Assembly: GCA_023055505.1 (NCBI GenBank)
Contig: JALIRH010000002.1
Coordinates: forward strand, 22,320,437 to 22,384,436
Source: Callipepla californica brunnescens
Taxonomy: Eukaryota; Chordata; Aves; Galliformes; Odontophoridae
Direction of reading: 5' to 3'
DNA length: 64,000 bases
In this document: in pieces, positions 24,501-39,670 of the stretch
How the letters are laid out: every line of letters starts with the position of its first letter
Position numbering within the stretch: position 1 is the first letter of the stretch
The notes under the pieces: generated by a model
Database searches by the model: none
The model's input: the letters and a program-made list of their open reading frames with translations, nothing else
What the model was told of the DNA's origin: nothing
Position numbers and translations under genes: made by a program

Positions 24501-27500
24501 CAGGCGTTGAATGCGAAGCTCGCTCCATTGAGGTACCGTGCAGCCTGTGAGCCCCTCATCGCAGCCACTTAGGGTGAAATAGGCATCTGCAGTATTTGCA
24601 TTGGGGGTGATGGGAGAAAGAGCTTGCAATTGTCATTTTCATCTTTGAAATCCACTTGCCACAGTCCATTACTGTTAAATCTTCAGCTAATTGAATAAGG
24701 ATATTAGTATGTTGCTGTTGCAGGAGCTTCAGATTTGTTAGGCTGGGGGGGAGACCTTGTTCTTTGTTCTGTAGCAACTTAAGTTGTCATGCAGAGATCA
24801 AGAAGCCTTATCAACTGAAATGAAACGTGAACTTGGTGTTGTGAAGAGGTTATTTCTCATGGTCTGGCTGAAAAACCGCAGAAGGAAATTATTTTAAATC
24901 AGAATAAATTAAAAAACCTTGGATCTGTTTAGTTAGTAGCAGTCTGCTCTTTTTCATACAGCCTTTAATAGCAACCTAGAATATTTATAAGAGTTTAAAC
25001 TGACACTGAATTTAGCATAAGGACCGAGAGTAAATTCTTAAAATACTGGCTTCCAGATTTCATTTTCTTCACCTTCTTTCACATCAGAGATCTAAAAAAG
25101 TTAGTTTAAAAACTGAAGTTTTAATGTAAAAGGTCTCGTTTCTTTACAGTAAATGTTACTTTTAAAAGAACTACTTTAAATTTGTGGTTATTTTCTTCTT
25201 GTGTACTATAAACTTGATTAGCTTAATATATGGTAGCATAAATACATCAGGAAGTAGAATACCGTGTGGTTTTGTGGATAAAGAAAAATGATCAGCAGAT
25301 GTAAAATTGAAGTCAAAATATCCTGCCCTTCAAAAGGCTTGTTATTTCCCTTCAAAATAATTTCATCTGCAAGACATTGACTTCCATCTTCATTTTTTTT
25401 TCCTGCCATTGATATGAAAGTTTCCAAATATCGTTTAGAGAGCAGTGAGCATTTTATTAAAGTAAACATTAGTTCAGTATAATGGAGGTAATTGTAAGTG
25501 ATAAGAGCAGAGCAGGTTATCTGTGTGTTGTTTAAACAGAAGGAGCTATTTTGCACCATTTCCAGTAGCCATCTGTAGAGGAGAAGGGTTTGCACCTGTC
25601 TGTCCACACTAATTATAGATTAGGTCCAAAGAAATGAAATTCGAGTAGGCTTTCTCTTAATGAAATCCATAGTGATTTTATTGTAAATGTGTTTTGTGTA
25701 CAGACGGTGATGGTTGGGCTGTGAGTAAAATAAATTGCTGTATGGCTGTCATGTACCTGTGGTTGTAAAGCAGGATACTGCTGCATTAACAAAGGTGCTG
25801 CATAAAAACACACTGCTCCATTTATGTCCCAGGCTTCAGTTGTAGGTTTAGCTCGGTGTAGTCAAAAAGGTTCACTTCAAGCAGTCTTTCAGGGCTATGT
25901 TTCAGGGTCGACTTCTCAGTTACCGTCATTTTCATGTCAACGTGCTGGCACATAGGTGATCCTTTGGCTGAAATATATGGGGTAGAAATAGTCTCACGTT
26001 AAATATGTATGTAGAGTGCATTAGAAATACTTCACTCTGGTTTAATATCGTATTGCTAAAATAAAGTGGAAAGAATGAGAAATGCCTTCTGCAGTAAAAG
26101 GTCACATGAATTTCTACCACATCTGTTTATAGTAATTATGAACATAATTAACATAAGAATTACAAGTGAAGTAATGACAAGCTGAGCTATGAGATATTGT
26201 GCCATAATGGTCATATGTTGGAATTCTCACATTATAACACACTAGAATTCACATATTCAATGCAAGAAAGAAAATGTTAGATTTTTATCTATTTTAATGC
26301 TTCAAAACTTATCTGCCTGGGGCAGATGGACTTTACGCTTTATAGGAAGGTAACCCATGATTAAGAGAGAGTCAGTTGAAATTAAGATTTCTAGCCTGCA
26401 GCTTGGACTTTTAGACAGCTGTGCTTATGGAACGCCACTTCTGTTACACATTTGTAGTCTGATTGTATTTATTTTATTACCACACATTGCTTTATTTTTA
26501 AATGTGAGTGTTTTTGCAGCAAACTGTTTACATTAAAAAGGATCCTGGATTAGTTTTTCTTTAGAGAATTGTGACTGTAGTAGTAAAACTGCCTGGTGGG
26601 ATGGCCAGCACAGATATAAGACATGCATTGTGGCTCTGGCAGATGACAATCTGATGGATCCTAAATTAGCTCATTGCATATTATATATATGTATGTAAAC
26701 ATCCCCAATGTCTTAAGAACAAAAGGAACAATTAGTGCACAGTATTTTGAGAGAACACGCACATAGAGAAAGCTCTGTGGTACCTTGCAGGCTGAATTAA
26801 TTTAAGTCACTTTTCTTTAGAAATGCATGGGGGATATCATTAAGGGTGAGGGCTAAGGTTTCTCATGAGTTGACTAACTTCTGTAATGTGACCTGTCTGA
26901 TTACCTCTAAATATGGTTGTCACACAACTGACAACTGGAGGAAGCTGCGCAAAAAGTGGCCCTTCGTTAAGGTAAAAATACTGTCTGAGGAATGTGCATA
27001 GTAAATTTGACGTGTGAATACTCAGTTTACCTTTAATGGAAAGTTAAATTCCTGGTTTTACAATAAGAAAATTTGCCAAATTGATGTCTTCTAATGCTAA
27101 ATGTATAGAGTGGTTTATGAAGAATAAAAAAAAAAATTACCTTGCGCTATGTCTCAGTGATACCAAGAGGTTTTCGCATTATTGGATTAGTGGAGGATTT
27201 GTGACAGACCTCTTTTTATCTGACATTCATTGCAGTGACATGATTTTCACACACACGCCCTTCCCCCACTTAGGTTCTGCTTTTCACTTTGTATTATGTG
27301 TCAAATTCCCTTTATTTCTTTTCTTGTGGAAAAACTGCTATCTTGGCCGAGTGATTTTGGAAGGGGTTTGGTGCTGAACAATGCTTGTTTCACTCCAGCG
27401 TGCTGTCATTGTCCTCATCCCAGCCATCACATTGCTTTTCTACAGACATGCGAGCTAGACACATTTCCTTAACAGATAAATGCTGGTTCCTAGGGAGGAA

Positions 27501-28152
27501 CATTTGAAAAGTGCAGAGTTAGTTGAGCAACCAGCGGTCTTTGTACAGGGATGCTGCTGGCTGGCTCTGCTCTCAGCTGCAGGCCAGGCTTTGCAGGCTT
27601 TGCTTTCTCCTCTCCCAATACCTCATGATAAGTTTTGATGAATCCAGTCAATATAAAGGGAGCACTTGTTTTCTCAGTATCTGAAATGCTGGGTGGAGGG
27701 CCTACTCTGGCTTATTGTTCCATCTCTCATGGACTACAGTGACCTGCAGCTAGGTATAGGTGCTGTGTGGCATTGGGTCCCTTGGCTGTGATAAGGCTGA
27801 GCTGTGGCTTGTGCTGGCTGCTTGACCAGCGGAGGCCTGGGTAACACAGTACTATTGGTAGGACGCATCTTCTGGCTGGGTCCTAGGCTGAAGGAGATCA
27901 TGGGGATGTTGTGCTGGTGGGATGGAGGTGACATTGGATAGTGATGCTATGGGCCCAGTACTGCATCTGTCAATGTGCTTGACCCGTAGGTGTAGGAGCG
28001 AAGCAGGGCCAGCTGCCAGCATGAAAAGAGTGGGGAAAGGAGTTGGGGCTCACACCCGCCACCTTGCCTCAGCCCACTTTGCCTCCCCCTTCATCTGGGC
28101 CATGCAGCCCCTGCCCTGTAGGGGCATGGGGCTGCACTGCAAATAAGCTGTG

Positions 28153-28176
28153 ATGTGTGTGTGTGTGTGCGTGTGC
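28153..28176. repeat. (GT)n microsatellite
   Basis: About eight uninterrupted TG units followed by CGTGTG. Confidence 0.95.
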
Positions 28177-31100
28177 TGAGTGAGCAAGCAAAGGCTGCGC
28201 TGCCCGATGCCTGTCCACCTCCCTCCCAGTGCTGGAAGGTGATGTGCAGGGACCCTCGACCTGTGCTGAGACAATTGAATTGTTACCCCTTCTTTTCTTC
28301 TGGATGCAGATAGTGGGTGGCTTTTCAGTTCTGTCCAGATTACAGCGACTCAGAGAGTATGCGTGCATGTTGTTTTAGCAAATGACTTCATCAGCAGTTA
28401 TTTCTTAAAGAAGCATTAAACAACTACCTTTAAAATATATCTAAGAAGTTTGAAATACTGCTGTTTTGCTTTGTCAAGTGTTTGTGCAGATAGATATATC
28501 GCTATGATGCAGTAACTAAAAGCCTAATTAAAATTTGTTTAAAGCCAGGGGGGCATGTATTCTTGTTGACAGCAGCAGATCGATAGGGTAAGACAATAGA
28601 GCCCCATTATTTTACTTCCATTGACTGAACATATTGACATTTCGGGTTTGCGATTGCCTCAGTGAGCATGATGAAACACTGAAATTCACAAACCAACTGT
28701 CTGGAGTGGCACATATATTACTGTATGTCATTTCTGCCTTCGGGTTACCTTATCACTGAAGCAGAATGGTAATGGATGGCAGCAGAGCACTTCAGAGGGG
28801 TTAGGACTCCATCAGTTAAGGAGCTGACACGTAGCAGGTTTCAGGAGTATCTTTAATTACACCTAGAATTATGTACAGGGGAAGATGGTACTTGTTACCT
28901 GCTGCTGCACTTCAGAGTTTACAGATTTGGCAGCAGACAGGATAACAAGGTACTTAAGTTTCATATTTTATGTACATGACTTGATACCTTAACCTTTCTC
29001 AAGAAGAGCCCAAGGACTGCTGATTGTGTTTGCTTGTGTGTTTGCCAGTGGTGCCGTCTCAACCCAGCCTTGATGCTCAAGTTCCAAAGAGCCTGCTAGA
29101 CCTTCTCCCTTTCTGAGGATTGCATAGGGAAACTAAGAATAAGCTAAATGTGAATAAATTAACTTTGGCCTTCTCAACATGTTTTCATGATAGTGATCAG
29201 GAGATTCAATGCAGGGTAAATGCAGCAGAATGATAGATGTACATTTTTATTTAGTATAAAGAAAAGTATACAACCATGCATACATATGCACATATTGCAT
29301 ATATTAATTTATATGTTCACATATAAATGGTTGCAGAACATAGGACATGCCTTATAATATGAAAGTTTTTCAGATGTTCTTTAAAATCTAGCTGACTGCA
29401 GAATGAAACCCATCAGGGGTAGGCAGAGATAGAGATTGAAATTATTTAAGGCAGACAATAAGCTAATATGAAAGAGCTACCAGTGATTTAACTCATTTTT
29501 AAAAGTAACTGTAATGAAAAAATAAAATGTATTCTGAGTGTGCCATCTACTCAACAATTGTTGCCATCAAGTGGACTGCTGATGCCCTTTAAGATGGTAA
29601 AAAGAAAACTGGTCCTTTATACCATTTTCATGAAAATGTTAGGTTTCTGTTTGATCAGCAGGTGCTGTTGAGATGAAAGCCATGTGTAAATTTTCAGAAG
29701 GCCAAAAGTGTCAATTCAGAAAAGGAAAGTGATAAGAGAAAATGCAATCAGTTTTCCTGTTTTCAATTTGTGCAGGATTTGAAGAGCTGTTTTGTTAAAC
29801 TGCTACATCTGCTCCAATATGAATATTGAACTACTTCCACTAAAAATAACACCCTATAATTTGGAAGCCATTGCAATCTTTTGTTAATGCAAGTGGGTTA
29901 TTTAAAAAAAAAAAAAATCTATTCTGAAAAATCTCCTGCCTAATGTGCATTTTTGTTTATCGGCACTTTTATCTTCTGCAGATAAAATAGCATTATGCAA
30001 TTAGGACCATATCTGTTTGGACTGTAAAAACGGCACCGGATAGCTGAATGTCATTGTATTGGTTTAAGGATTTAACGGGTACATTTAAAACGATTTCATT
30101 AATAAACTACGATGGTATCTTAGAATGACGAGTGGCTGCTTCCCTGTTCTAGCGATACAGCTTCAACTGCCTCTGAGTACCTTGGAGGAAGTAAGGGAAG
30201 TTCAGAGCATGGCGGAAGTTTCTTTGACTTATTTCATCCTCACTAGACCTGATCTATAGTTAAGCTCATTAAGAGCCTTTTGGTGGGATTTCTGGAGTGA
30301 CTCTTTCCATAGTTAAATGATTAAACTAAGGTTGAATACATCTATGCAAGCATATTTGCTGCTCTTGAGCTGCTAATCCAAGTGAGTTTTATGAACCTGA
30401 AATGAGCTGCATTGGTAAAAACATAAATTTTCTATCACAGGCATCTCTAGAGGGGGGAGAAAAAATATTATGACATTCTCCTGATGTAATGAAAAGGGGA
30501 GTTGCTTGTTAATTTTATAGGTAAGGGTTTCAATGAAGTGGTGACAATTCAGTTACACCTATAGAGCCCTACGTACGTAACATCAGTAAATGTGCAGAAA
30601 TAAATGAGAGCTTTTCATTTGTTTCTTCATTTCATATTTAGGCCAATGTGTAGAATTACCTGGCTTTAATATCAGAATGGGCTTTAGCTGCTGAATTCTA
30701 ATCTAAAAGTCAGGAACTCGGTTCCTTGGCAGGTGCCTGTATGGGAAGGGGCCTTGCTGATGCTTGTGTTTGGTTTTACAATTGGATTTGTAAGCTATTG
30801 ACCTTGGGGGATTCTCCTCAGAGTGATCTGCAGATCAAAAATAATTAAAATTCAATAAACTTGAAATTTAAATATAGAATGGATTTTGTGAGAGATCAGT
30901 GCTTGCAGGAGGTTGTCTGGATGTCTGTGGCATGTCTACTTTGTAGTTTGTATTCCCAAACATAACTGTGTGCACGCACACGTGCATAAATTTATGTTGA
31001 ATGACAGAGGGATAATTATTTATACAGATTTTATCCCAAACTCTGTGCACTCCTGAAACATAACAAAAAGCCTCCCTCCCCAGAAGAGTGTTTACATCCT

Positions 31101-34100
31101 ATGACAGTCACTAGATTCAAATCTTCTAAACATGAAAGTTGTTTCCTTTCCTCCAAACCTCCTTTTCCCCAACAAAGCTAACCCTGTTAAACCTCACCTT
31201 CTGTGGGACGTATACATAGTTATAGACATATGTACGAGAAGTAAATATTACAAAAAACACGGCCGATAGGAGCAAAATGTCTGTAGCCTTAAATAACTTG
31301 TGATATCTGCCAACAGCAGAACCCGCGCTGAGCTGGCCCCGCTGCGGCTGACCCAGCGACGTGAGACCCTGGCGGAGCCCCGTGTTAGTGCTAAGTGCCT
31401 ACGCGGAGCTTTCTGCTTGCGAATATCGCCAAACAAATGCTCTGCTGTAATGTGCTAAGGGAGATGCTGTCTGCCTGAGGAGTTTTTAAGCCAAGGTGCT
31501 TCTTATTTCGGTCATCGGGTTTTCTTTTTGCAGGGATTGGGGTGGAGTCTTAACAGAGATTGTATACAGTCTGTATCTAAATTTTCTTATCTAAATGCTC
31601 TCAGCGCATTTGTAAACATGCTCTATTTCTCATTCTTTGCCAAGAATTTTGAATGCTGTTTTGCTGCTCCTATTGAATAGTTGCCATATGTAACTCCAGT
31701 GGTTGTGAATGGAAATGTGACTTTAGAAAGAAATCCTTTCATGCTAGCTTTCATTTTCTGTGATAGGTTTTGGGATGCCTCAAAGGAATTATATCCTAGA
31801 TATCCAAAATATTTATGAATGCACACAGAGGATTTAAAATAAGTTCAGCAAATTACTTTTGTTTATCTTTAGTTGTTGGGCATGTGTGAGGTACAGTGAC
31901 TTATTAAAGTGATGTTTATTTTCTACTCTGTATTCTTGATAAAATTTTGTTATCACTAAAACACAACTGTATTGGACAGTTGTTTGTATTCCTGAACAGT
32001 CCCGTATTGCCACATGCCAGTGTGTGGTCTTCATGACATATTTGGTTATTTCTTCAAGCAGGCGTTTGAGACATTGCTGCTTCTGTTAGTCAAGGCAGGT
32101 TGACTGTGGTGCTTATGATAAAGTAACACCCACAATTTGTAGAGCATAACAGATTATCTTGGAAATTAAGTCACTGTCTGGAAAGATATAAGACTCCACC
32201 TAGTGGAGTGGAATTAATCTGCACACAGTGGCAGGTAACGACAAATAATAAAATATGTATCACTTATGACAAGCCATGTTGAGCCAGGGAGTGAAAAACA
32301 AGAATTTTGATGTGCATCTGAGGAGGTGGTTGTGTGACCGCTACAGATTGTACAAAACTGCAGCTACTTTAGTGGCTCTAGGAAGGTTGTGTGTGCCTGC
32401 CTTTTTGGATGTTAATATGTAATTTGCATAAGTAACAGTCATTGCCACTAGTCATTTTCTTTTGTAATTCATTTTATTTGGATGCATTTAGATGACATTT
32501 TTGCATTTCTGAACATGACCACACAGGTGGCTACTTAGTTTGGGGCCTAGGTGTCATTTTAAATAGTTAGAGCTAAAAAGAAACAGTCCAACTCTCCAAC
32601 TTGTCCACTTTTTCCCAGTATTGTTTACTTCCTAGAAAATATTTTCTGCTTTTTGTTTTGTGCACTTCCGTTGTGGCAGTATCAGGATGCCGGTGCTTTG
32701 TGCTGCCATGACAAATCAGGTGGTGTGTTGAGTAAATGCATGTGGCAGCTGGTGGTCCCAAGGTTTGACAGTCTCTCTTGTGGAGCATTACGTTAGCTTG
32801 GGGTTTGTACCTGTGACTTGCTTCACCATTTTTAGCCCTGTTGCATTATTAGGATGCAGTACAAAGAATTTTAAAGCTCGGAGGCATGTGAACACCCACC
32901 TTGAGCAGCAAAGATACTACACTGAAATCCTCTTTGAAAATGTATCCTGACATTTAATCACCTGTTAGTCCAAGAAGAAAACTGCCACAGACCAGCTCAG
33001 GCTTGGACTGCAAGAGAGCGTGAGGCCATTGCCAGAAAATGAGATGATTAGAATGCAACAAAGGAGACAGACTGATGCTACTGCAAGGGATATTTGGGAA
33101 CTGTGCTCCAAAGGAGTGCTTTCATGACATCCAGGTGAGGTTTGCTGCCAGGGCCATTAAAGCATAGTGGTGCCAGAGAAAGCTGCCAACAAATTTAGGG
33201 ATAATGGCACCTGCGGGTGTGCTATCAATGGATGGTAATGCCAGGATGATTTTTTTATTTTATTTTAATGGTGACACTGCTGAAAGTATTTAAGAGTAAC
33301 GTTATAGAAAGGGTTTTAGTGGGTGAAGTCAGTGAGTTCTAGGAACCATTAAGCCAAAGCTGTTTCATGACTGTGCTATTTATTATTTTTAAAGCTTGTT
33401 GGCAAACCACTTAATGCTGGAAAAGCATGCTTCAACCTGTATTAAAGCATGCTGAAGATGAGCAAGGAAAACATCAAAGTGAACTTTAATAGCAAAGCTT
33501 AGTTTCTGGATGTTACATGCATTTCTTGTGCACTGTGATAAATTAACCCATCTCCACGGGTCAGCAGAGCTTGTGAGCCTTGGCCTGAAAACTCTGGCGT
33601 TCAGATCTTCAGTGGTGTTCACACACCCAGTTCTCCTTGAAGATGGTGTGCTTTTTGTCTCAACACCAGGCTGTGGATCTACATCCTCAGTGCTCCCATC
33701 TCACCTCTGTGACCACAGGCGTACTCTGCTGCACGCATTTTGCAGTGAGATTCAGATACTACCCTAATGACATTATCTTATGTAGGGATGAGTGGGCTAG
33801 CTCAGGTCTGAATGTAAAGTGAGTCATTGTCTTTGCATTATAAATGATGGAGTTACCTGATGAAGAATTCCATTTAAAAGGAGAGAAAAAATCCATTCCT
33901 GCTGTAATAATATTCTCAGAGGTTCCTGTTGAGTACATGGGGCCAGAATTCTCCATTTCTGTGTCCCAAGAGCTGTAAAACTGTGCTGAAGCCAGCTGCT
34001 GGCTCCAAAACTTTCCAGAGACATGTACAGCTACAGTAAATAACAGCTACAGTAGTTTTAAGAGTGAGTCAATGTATCACTTCCCGGACAGTTTCTTAGA

Positions 34101-34157
34101 TTTATGGGTCCTGTCCTCTTCCCATGAAATGCTTAGGAGGTTTTGAATAATTTCCTT

Positions 34158-34213
34158 CTTTATTTATTTATTTTTAATTTATGTATTTATTTTTGTTTTA
34201 TTTTATTTTTTAA
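34158..34213. repeat. TTTA-rich low-complexity tract
   Basis: Repeated TTTA and TTTTA units over about 55 bp, T-rich on the + strand. Confidence 0.85.
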
Positions 34214-37200
34214 CTCCAGGCCAAAATTTCTCCTTATCTTATGGAGCTATTGTTGGCCACTATTGTTTTTATTATCTGGTAGCTGCTCTGGGAAGAGAAG
34301 GATGGGCAGGACCTCAGTGACAGTGCCAGAGCCCACTGTCAGTGGCCATGCCTGCTCCCCAGGAGGTCACAGGAAGCAGGTGGCTGTATTAATTGTCCTT
34401 ACTCCCAACTCTTGTCCTTCCTGAAGGCAATTTAGAAGTGTTCAGGAAGTGTCAGGTCTGCTGTGTCCCCCCCATATTCTCCATCTCATGCATCTGTAAT
34501 AATTTGAGATACGTTCCGGATAAGGGAAACTGCACAGGAGTCCTATTGGCTCTCCTCAGTTGTGTAGCTTGCTGTCTAGAAAGGCTGAGTAGCATGTATA
34601 TGAGGTTTTGCAGGTGAAATCCAGCAAAATATCTGATAATCCTGTTAAAACAAAACAATACAATAGAGAGAAGACATTTTGTTAACATACGGTGTCTTTT
34701 CTTTCACACTGTTGATAGAAGTGCTATATAAGAAAACTACAAAAAATCAAAGAGTATATGAAGCATTTGTAGAAACTTTGATCCAGTTTTATCTGGTGAG
34801 TGAAGGACAGGAAAGGAAAATGCCTTTTCTCCTTATGCTACTCTGTTTTTAGTGCACTGTGTTGCAACTGCATGGTCAGTATTCTTGGTCCCAGTTTGGC
34901 ATTTTGTGCCAATGGCTTTTGGTACCAATGCCTTTGGAAGACCAGTTGGGGTCCAGTTGCTGCAGGTGAGCTGCTTCTTTATTATTTACTTGATTTTAAC
35001 AGCAAATAGACACAGCATTGACAAGTATTTTGCTGCAGGCATTGCTCCCAGTGCTGTAAGTAAGGTTTTGAGCTACCACTAACATTTCTTATAAGTGTTT
35101 TTTGGAAAGGATGGACTCATGTTGGAAGTGGCATGAGTTGAGTAATAAATATCATAAAAGTTATTTGTCTGCCATATGCATTTGAGAGGAAGCGGAGAGC
35201 TTCTGCTCAGGGGTACTCTTGCTTTCACCAAGACTACTTGCCCAAGTGAAGTGGGCTGCAGGATTCCGTGGCTGGTGTATCACGCAGGTTTCTGAATCAC
35301 TCTTAGAAAATACCAACCCACAATATGAACAAATAATGAGCACATTATGCCTAAACTTGCACATTATTCAGAGACTAGCATTTTAAAGCTGAATGTTTGG
35401 TAAAGTTTTCATTAAAAATGGCTTCACAGTTTCATTCTATCAAAGCCATTGTACCAGGAAAAATACTCTCATCAGATGGGAGAAGGTATCAGTGTTCCTG
35501 TAGGAATATTTTTATCCCGTTTTCTATGGGCTTAGGCTTCCTTCTTTTCTGTGCAAGATCAGCTGACAGCAGCAGCAACCAAATCATGTTTGCAGCTGGG
35601 CAATTACAGTAGACCCTAAGATCTGCGGCTGTCAACCATGAACACAGATGCCTTCAAAGTTCTGTTTTCCTTCCATGTGGAAGTCGTTGGCATGGAACAG
35701 ATGCCTTCATTTTGGAGCAACCAACCTCTGGATATAATTGGTTCTCTCTTCTCTTGTCCTCTAGGGACAGTCTCTCACAGATGAAATTAGATGAGAGGAA
35801 GAAAAAGAAGCAGGCACACATACACATGACATGAAGCAAGAGTTTGCAGGGTTTCTCTGTTTTGTCACATGGAACTGCTTTACAGCTGGAAGATTTATCT
35901 CCATTTTTAGCACTCCACACATGATGATTCTGCTGTCTGAAAAACATGCAATTCAAATGTATATCTGGCCCAAGTTTATTATTAATTGAGGCATGCTTGC
36001 TCAGAAGTAAGACCAGCATACCCAGTATATATGACTTTGGAGTTAAATGTTGAATTCCGTGTCGATAGATGCTGCATTCTCAGAAATTCAAAGTTAAATG
36101 GCAGAGTAGACTAAAAGATGATTTAAAAACAGTCCAAACTTCTGTTGTAGTGGTAGGATCAAGCGTTTTCATCAGCTGGTTTACTAGTTGTTAGTACAGG
36201 AGGTAAAAAAACATGTGCGACAAGTAGTTTATTTCAAATGCCACCAAGCATGCAGGTATTCATATTGAGCATTTACAGGAGTTAGCCCAGTGAACACCAG
36301 TGACAGGCCATTGCTGAGAAGTTGAGTCCTTAGCAGGCTCTCCTGCTGCTGATACTTCAGAAGGGCACAGTTGGAGGGCTGACAGCCTGGGCTCCTGACA
36401 TCTTTGAGGGCCTTCTCCAGTTTTATTTCTAAGCATAAGGATTTTTTTTTTCTTTTTTTCTTTTTTCATCTTGCAGTTTAATGTGAGAGTCCAGTCTGAG
36501 CACCAGGTGTAAAATTTATCTAGGTAGATGACACTGGCTGAAGTTTGAAAGCGATGTTTTGAAGAAGTTGAGTCCTTGCAAGAGTGTGAGCTCTGTTGGT
36601 GGTGTATCCGTGACCAGAATCCTGAACTCAATATTCAGATTGTAATGCCAATTTCCATATTTTTCATTAGAAGTTTGCTACTGCTGTAGTATTTCCATCT
36701 GTGAAAGTTGTGGAGAAAAGTCACTAGCAATGAAAATAGGCAGGAGTTGTCCTATTCTGCCTTGCTTGGTAGAATGCAAGCTAAACATGTAGCTGGAGTG
36801 TGCTGTGTTCTTTTTTTCTGACATGCGGAGATATAAGGGTGGAAGATGTTCATTAGAACTTCTAGTTAGGCATTCAGTTGGATTTCCAGTAGTTAGGAGG
36901 AGGCCTGGAGTAGACTGAACATTTTGAGCAAATAACTCTTGAAGTTTTATAACAGAGCGGGGAGGTTCTTCATTACAGGACTCCAGCTCTAAGACCACAA
37001 CAATGTGCTTTTTGCATTGTAGTTCTGAAGAACCACATATTAAGGGAAAAATTTAACCAGAGAAGTGCTTAGGTGATGAAGAGATTTCTGGCAGTAACTA
37101 CGAAGTGCAATAGTGGTTGATTTCTTTTGAGGCAGATTCTGATATTTGTAGTCTTTACATCCTATTAATTTCTGGAAAGATAAGCTGATACAAGAATGAT

Positions 37201-39670
37201 TTGCCAGGGCCAATGGCTCTTCTTAAAAACTTGGCTCAGGTTATATCACCCCCTCTCTGTACATAAGATAAAAGCAGTGCGAATATGAGGTTAACTGAAT
37301 TCAAATAGAAGTCTCTCTCGAGTTATTGCATTCCTTAGAAAATAAATACATTTCTCATATGGTTGAGATTGATCAAAAAAGTATTCTGTATGCCAGTGAT
37401 TACATTCCCATCTGTGATTAAGGTTTTCTGTCTGCATCTGGTTTTCACATTATATTTCTGTAACAAGAATCCTTTATATGGCAGAGTTCACTCTCTGTAT
37501 TTTCTATTAGCTGCAGCTTGAACTACTGCATGGATCGCAGATTTGCACATGTGGTTTTCATTACTTCATACCATTGAGAAAAAGTAATATTTGTTTGGGA
37601 AAGTATGTTTTTCAAAATTTCCATGGTAATACAACATGTTGATCCTTTTTTATAATGCTCATGTAAGACTACAAATTGTTTGAGGCATTCTACTTTCAGT
37701 GAAGTTCAGACTTTAGATGATTTTGCATGTACATTCCAGCAGCAACAACAACTGTTTACGAATCAGGAGGCAAAAATGCATTATAAAATCAGATTACTGT
37801 GGAATGGCTATAGCAGAATGCATCCATCACTTTAGAAAATGTGGTGTGTAGAGAAAATGAACTTGGGACTATAACAAAGGAAGAGCAGTAAGTTAAAGTG
37901 GTGTCTCCTTTGTGATGTGGGCCACAGATGGGTACATTTTTTTTTTTTTTCTTCTAAGAGCTTATTGTTGTACAGTAGAGATTTAAAAATCTTTTGGAGA
38001 AGCATTGTATTGAGTAGACTCAAATAGTGAATTGTTACATGTTACAAAATTTAACATATTTGATCTCAATTATTTCTATTTACCAAATTAGCAAAGGTTA
38101 ACAAAACATGAATACATCTTTACAGATGGCTGCAGTGTGTAATTCTGAGTCCAGAATATGATGCTAATTTAATGTTCCACTGTAAACCCGTATTTCAGCC
38201 AGATTGTGCTATCGTCACTCAGTAGAAAACTTAATGTTTAAATGAGCTCAGTGAAATTAATAGGGCCACTTGGTCAGTGAAGTATTTTTCAGTTTTGCTA
38301 GTGGCATGAGTTTATGACCATAACATTCAAATCAAACAATAATGGCAGTTTAGGGAATGTTGTGTGCATTGTGTAAGTGTAATGCGTTATGCAGAAGTCT
38401 GAAGATTTGAAAAATGCAGAATTCATGATAAGGCACAGCGGAAAGGTAATTTTGAATACCAACGTATGTATGTGGTGACAAGTACAGAATTTCCAAATGA
38501 TAATAATAATTTTAGAAAAACAGTTCTTGCTCCCAAGTGGGAGAGTCCTAAACCTATTTTAGTGGTTGTTTCCCAAATCCCAAAAGGCGATTGTGTCATA
38601 TTGAAAGTTTAACAGTTGCCATGTGCTGGGTACAGTCCCAAAGTCCCCTTACGCCTCTTGGTTTCCCTGCAATAATAGGGCTCTGACTTGGGCCAGGGCT
38701 GCAGTGTATTTTTTTTTTTATTTTTATTTTTGTGGGAAAGATTGCAATTCTGAGCAGCAGTACAGATGTGATCTTTTGAAAATGCCCTCAGGCAATCCAT
38801 TTTTTTTTGCAGTATAATCTAGTCCAGGAGGCAGTCCAGGCTGGGTTCTTGGGTAGATGCATGTTGCTGTGGCCAGATCCTTCTGCATGCTTAACTGTAT
38901 GTCCTGAAACACCTGAGCAGTGGATGCCGGTTGAAGCATGGATGTAACTGTGTGCCTGGCTCTGAAACCTCTCTGCTTTGACATAATTATGAACCCTGGA
39001 AAGCATATTAATGTCTTGGAAAAACTGACAGTGCTGTCATATAGACTCATACTAATGACAGAGTATTTGTGTAACCCAAATAAACAGCTCATGTAGGTGT
39101 TGGAGTGGGAGAGAAATTGCCTTTACAGAAGTGGGAGGATGATTTGTAAATATACCGATACCTTTTTGATCTGTCTTTCTTAAAATGTGTTTGCTGTTAT
39201 GGCTTACAAACGCATATAGTGTTGTGTAATTGTAAGTTCTCTGTTTTTAGTAACCACGTTCATTTAAGAAATTATTCTCTAGGGCTTCTGTTGAACCAGG
39301 TAATGTATGTAATATTTTATATCATATTAATGTATTTAAAACCAATCATTTTTACAGAATTAGTAAATAGGTGTTTTCACGGTGGCATACCAGGCTGCTC
39401 TTACTTTGTTGCCCCTTAAACATTAACAATTTTAAATGGGCAATTTATGAAGCAGCCTTTGTTGAAGAATTAATATGGTGTTAAAGCACTGCCTTATATT
39501 AACTTAGAAAATGTGAGTAGCTGATTTAGAATGATAGTCGTTCTGTCTTCCCTCTTTATTTAAAATACTGCTATTATCATGCAAATGAAGGGGTGTGGTA
39601 CTTCAGACTGGCTGTGATATGTGCTTTTTTTTTTCTTTTTCCTTTTTTTTTCATTTGTTGTTGTCAATAG

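Larger units (their letters stand above)
21547..39670 (+). other. RUNX1T1 intron 1 (inferred)
   Basis: About 18 kb between the exon 1 donor (GTGAGT) and the acceptor before 39671 (long T/C tract, then GTCAATAG). The first 1.2 kb is still CpG island. The rest holds few repeats: a GT microsatellite at 28153-28176 and T/A-rich TTTA repeats at about 34158-34213. I found no further exon that I could support, and no LINE copy. Confidence 0.6.
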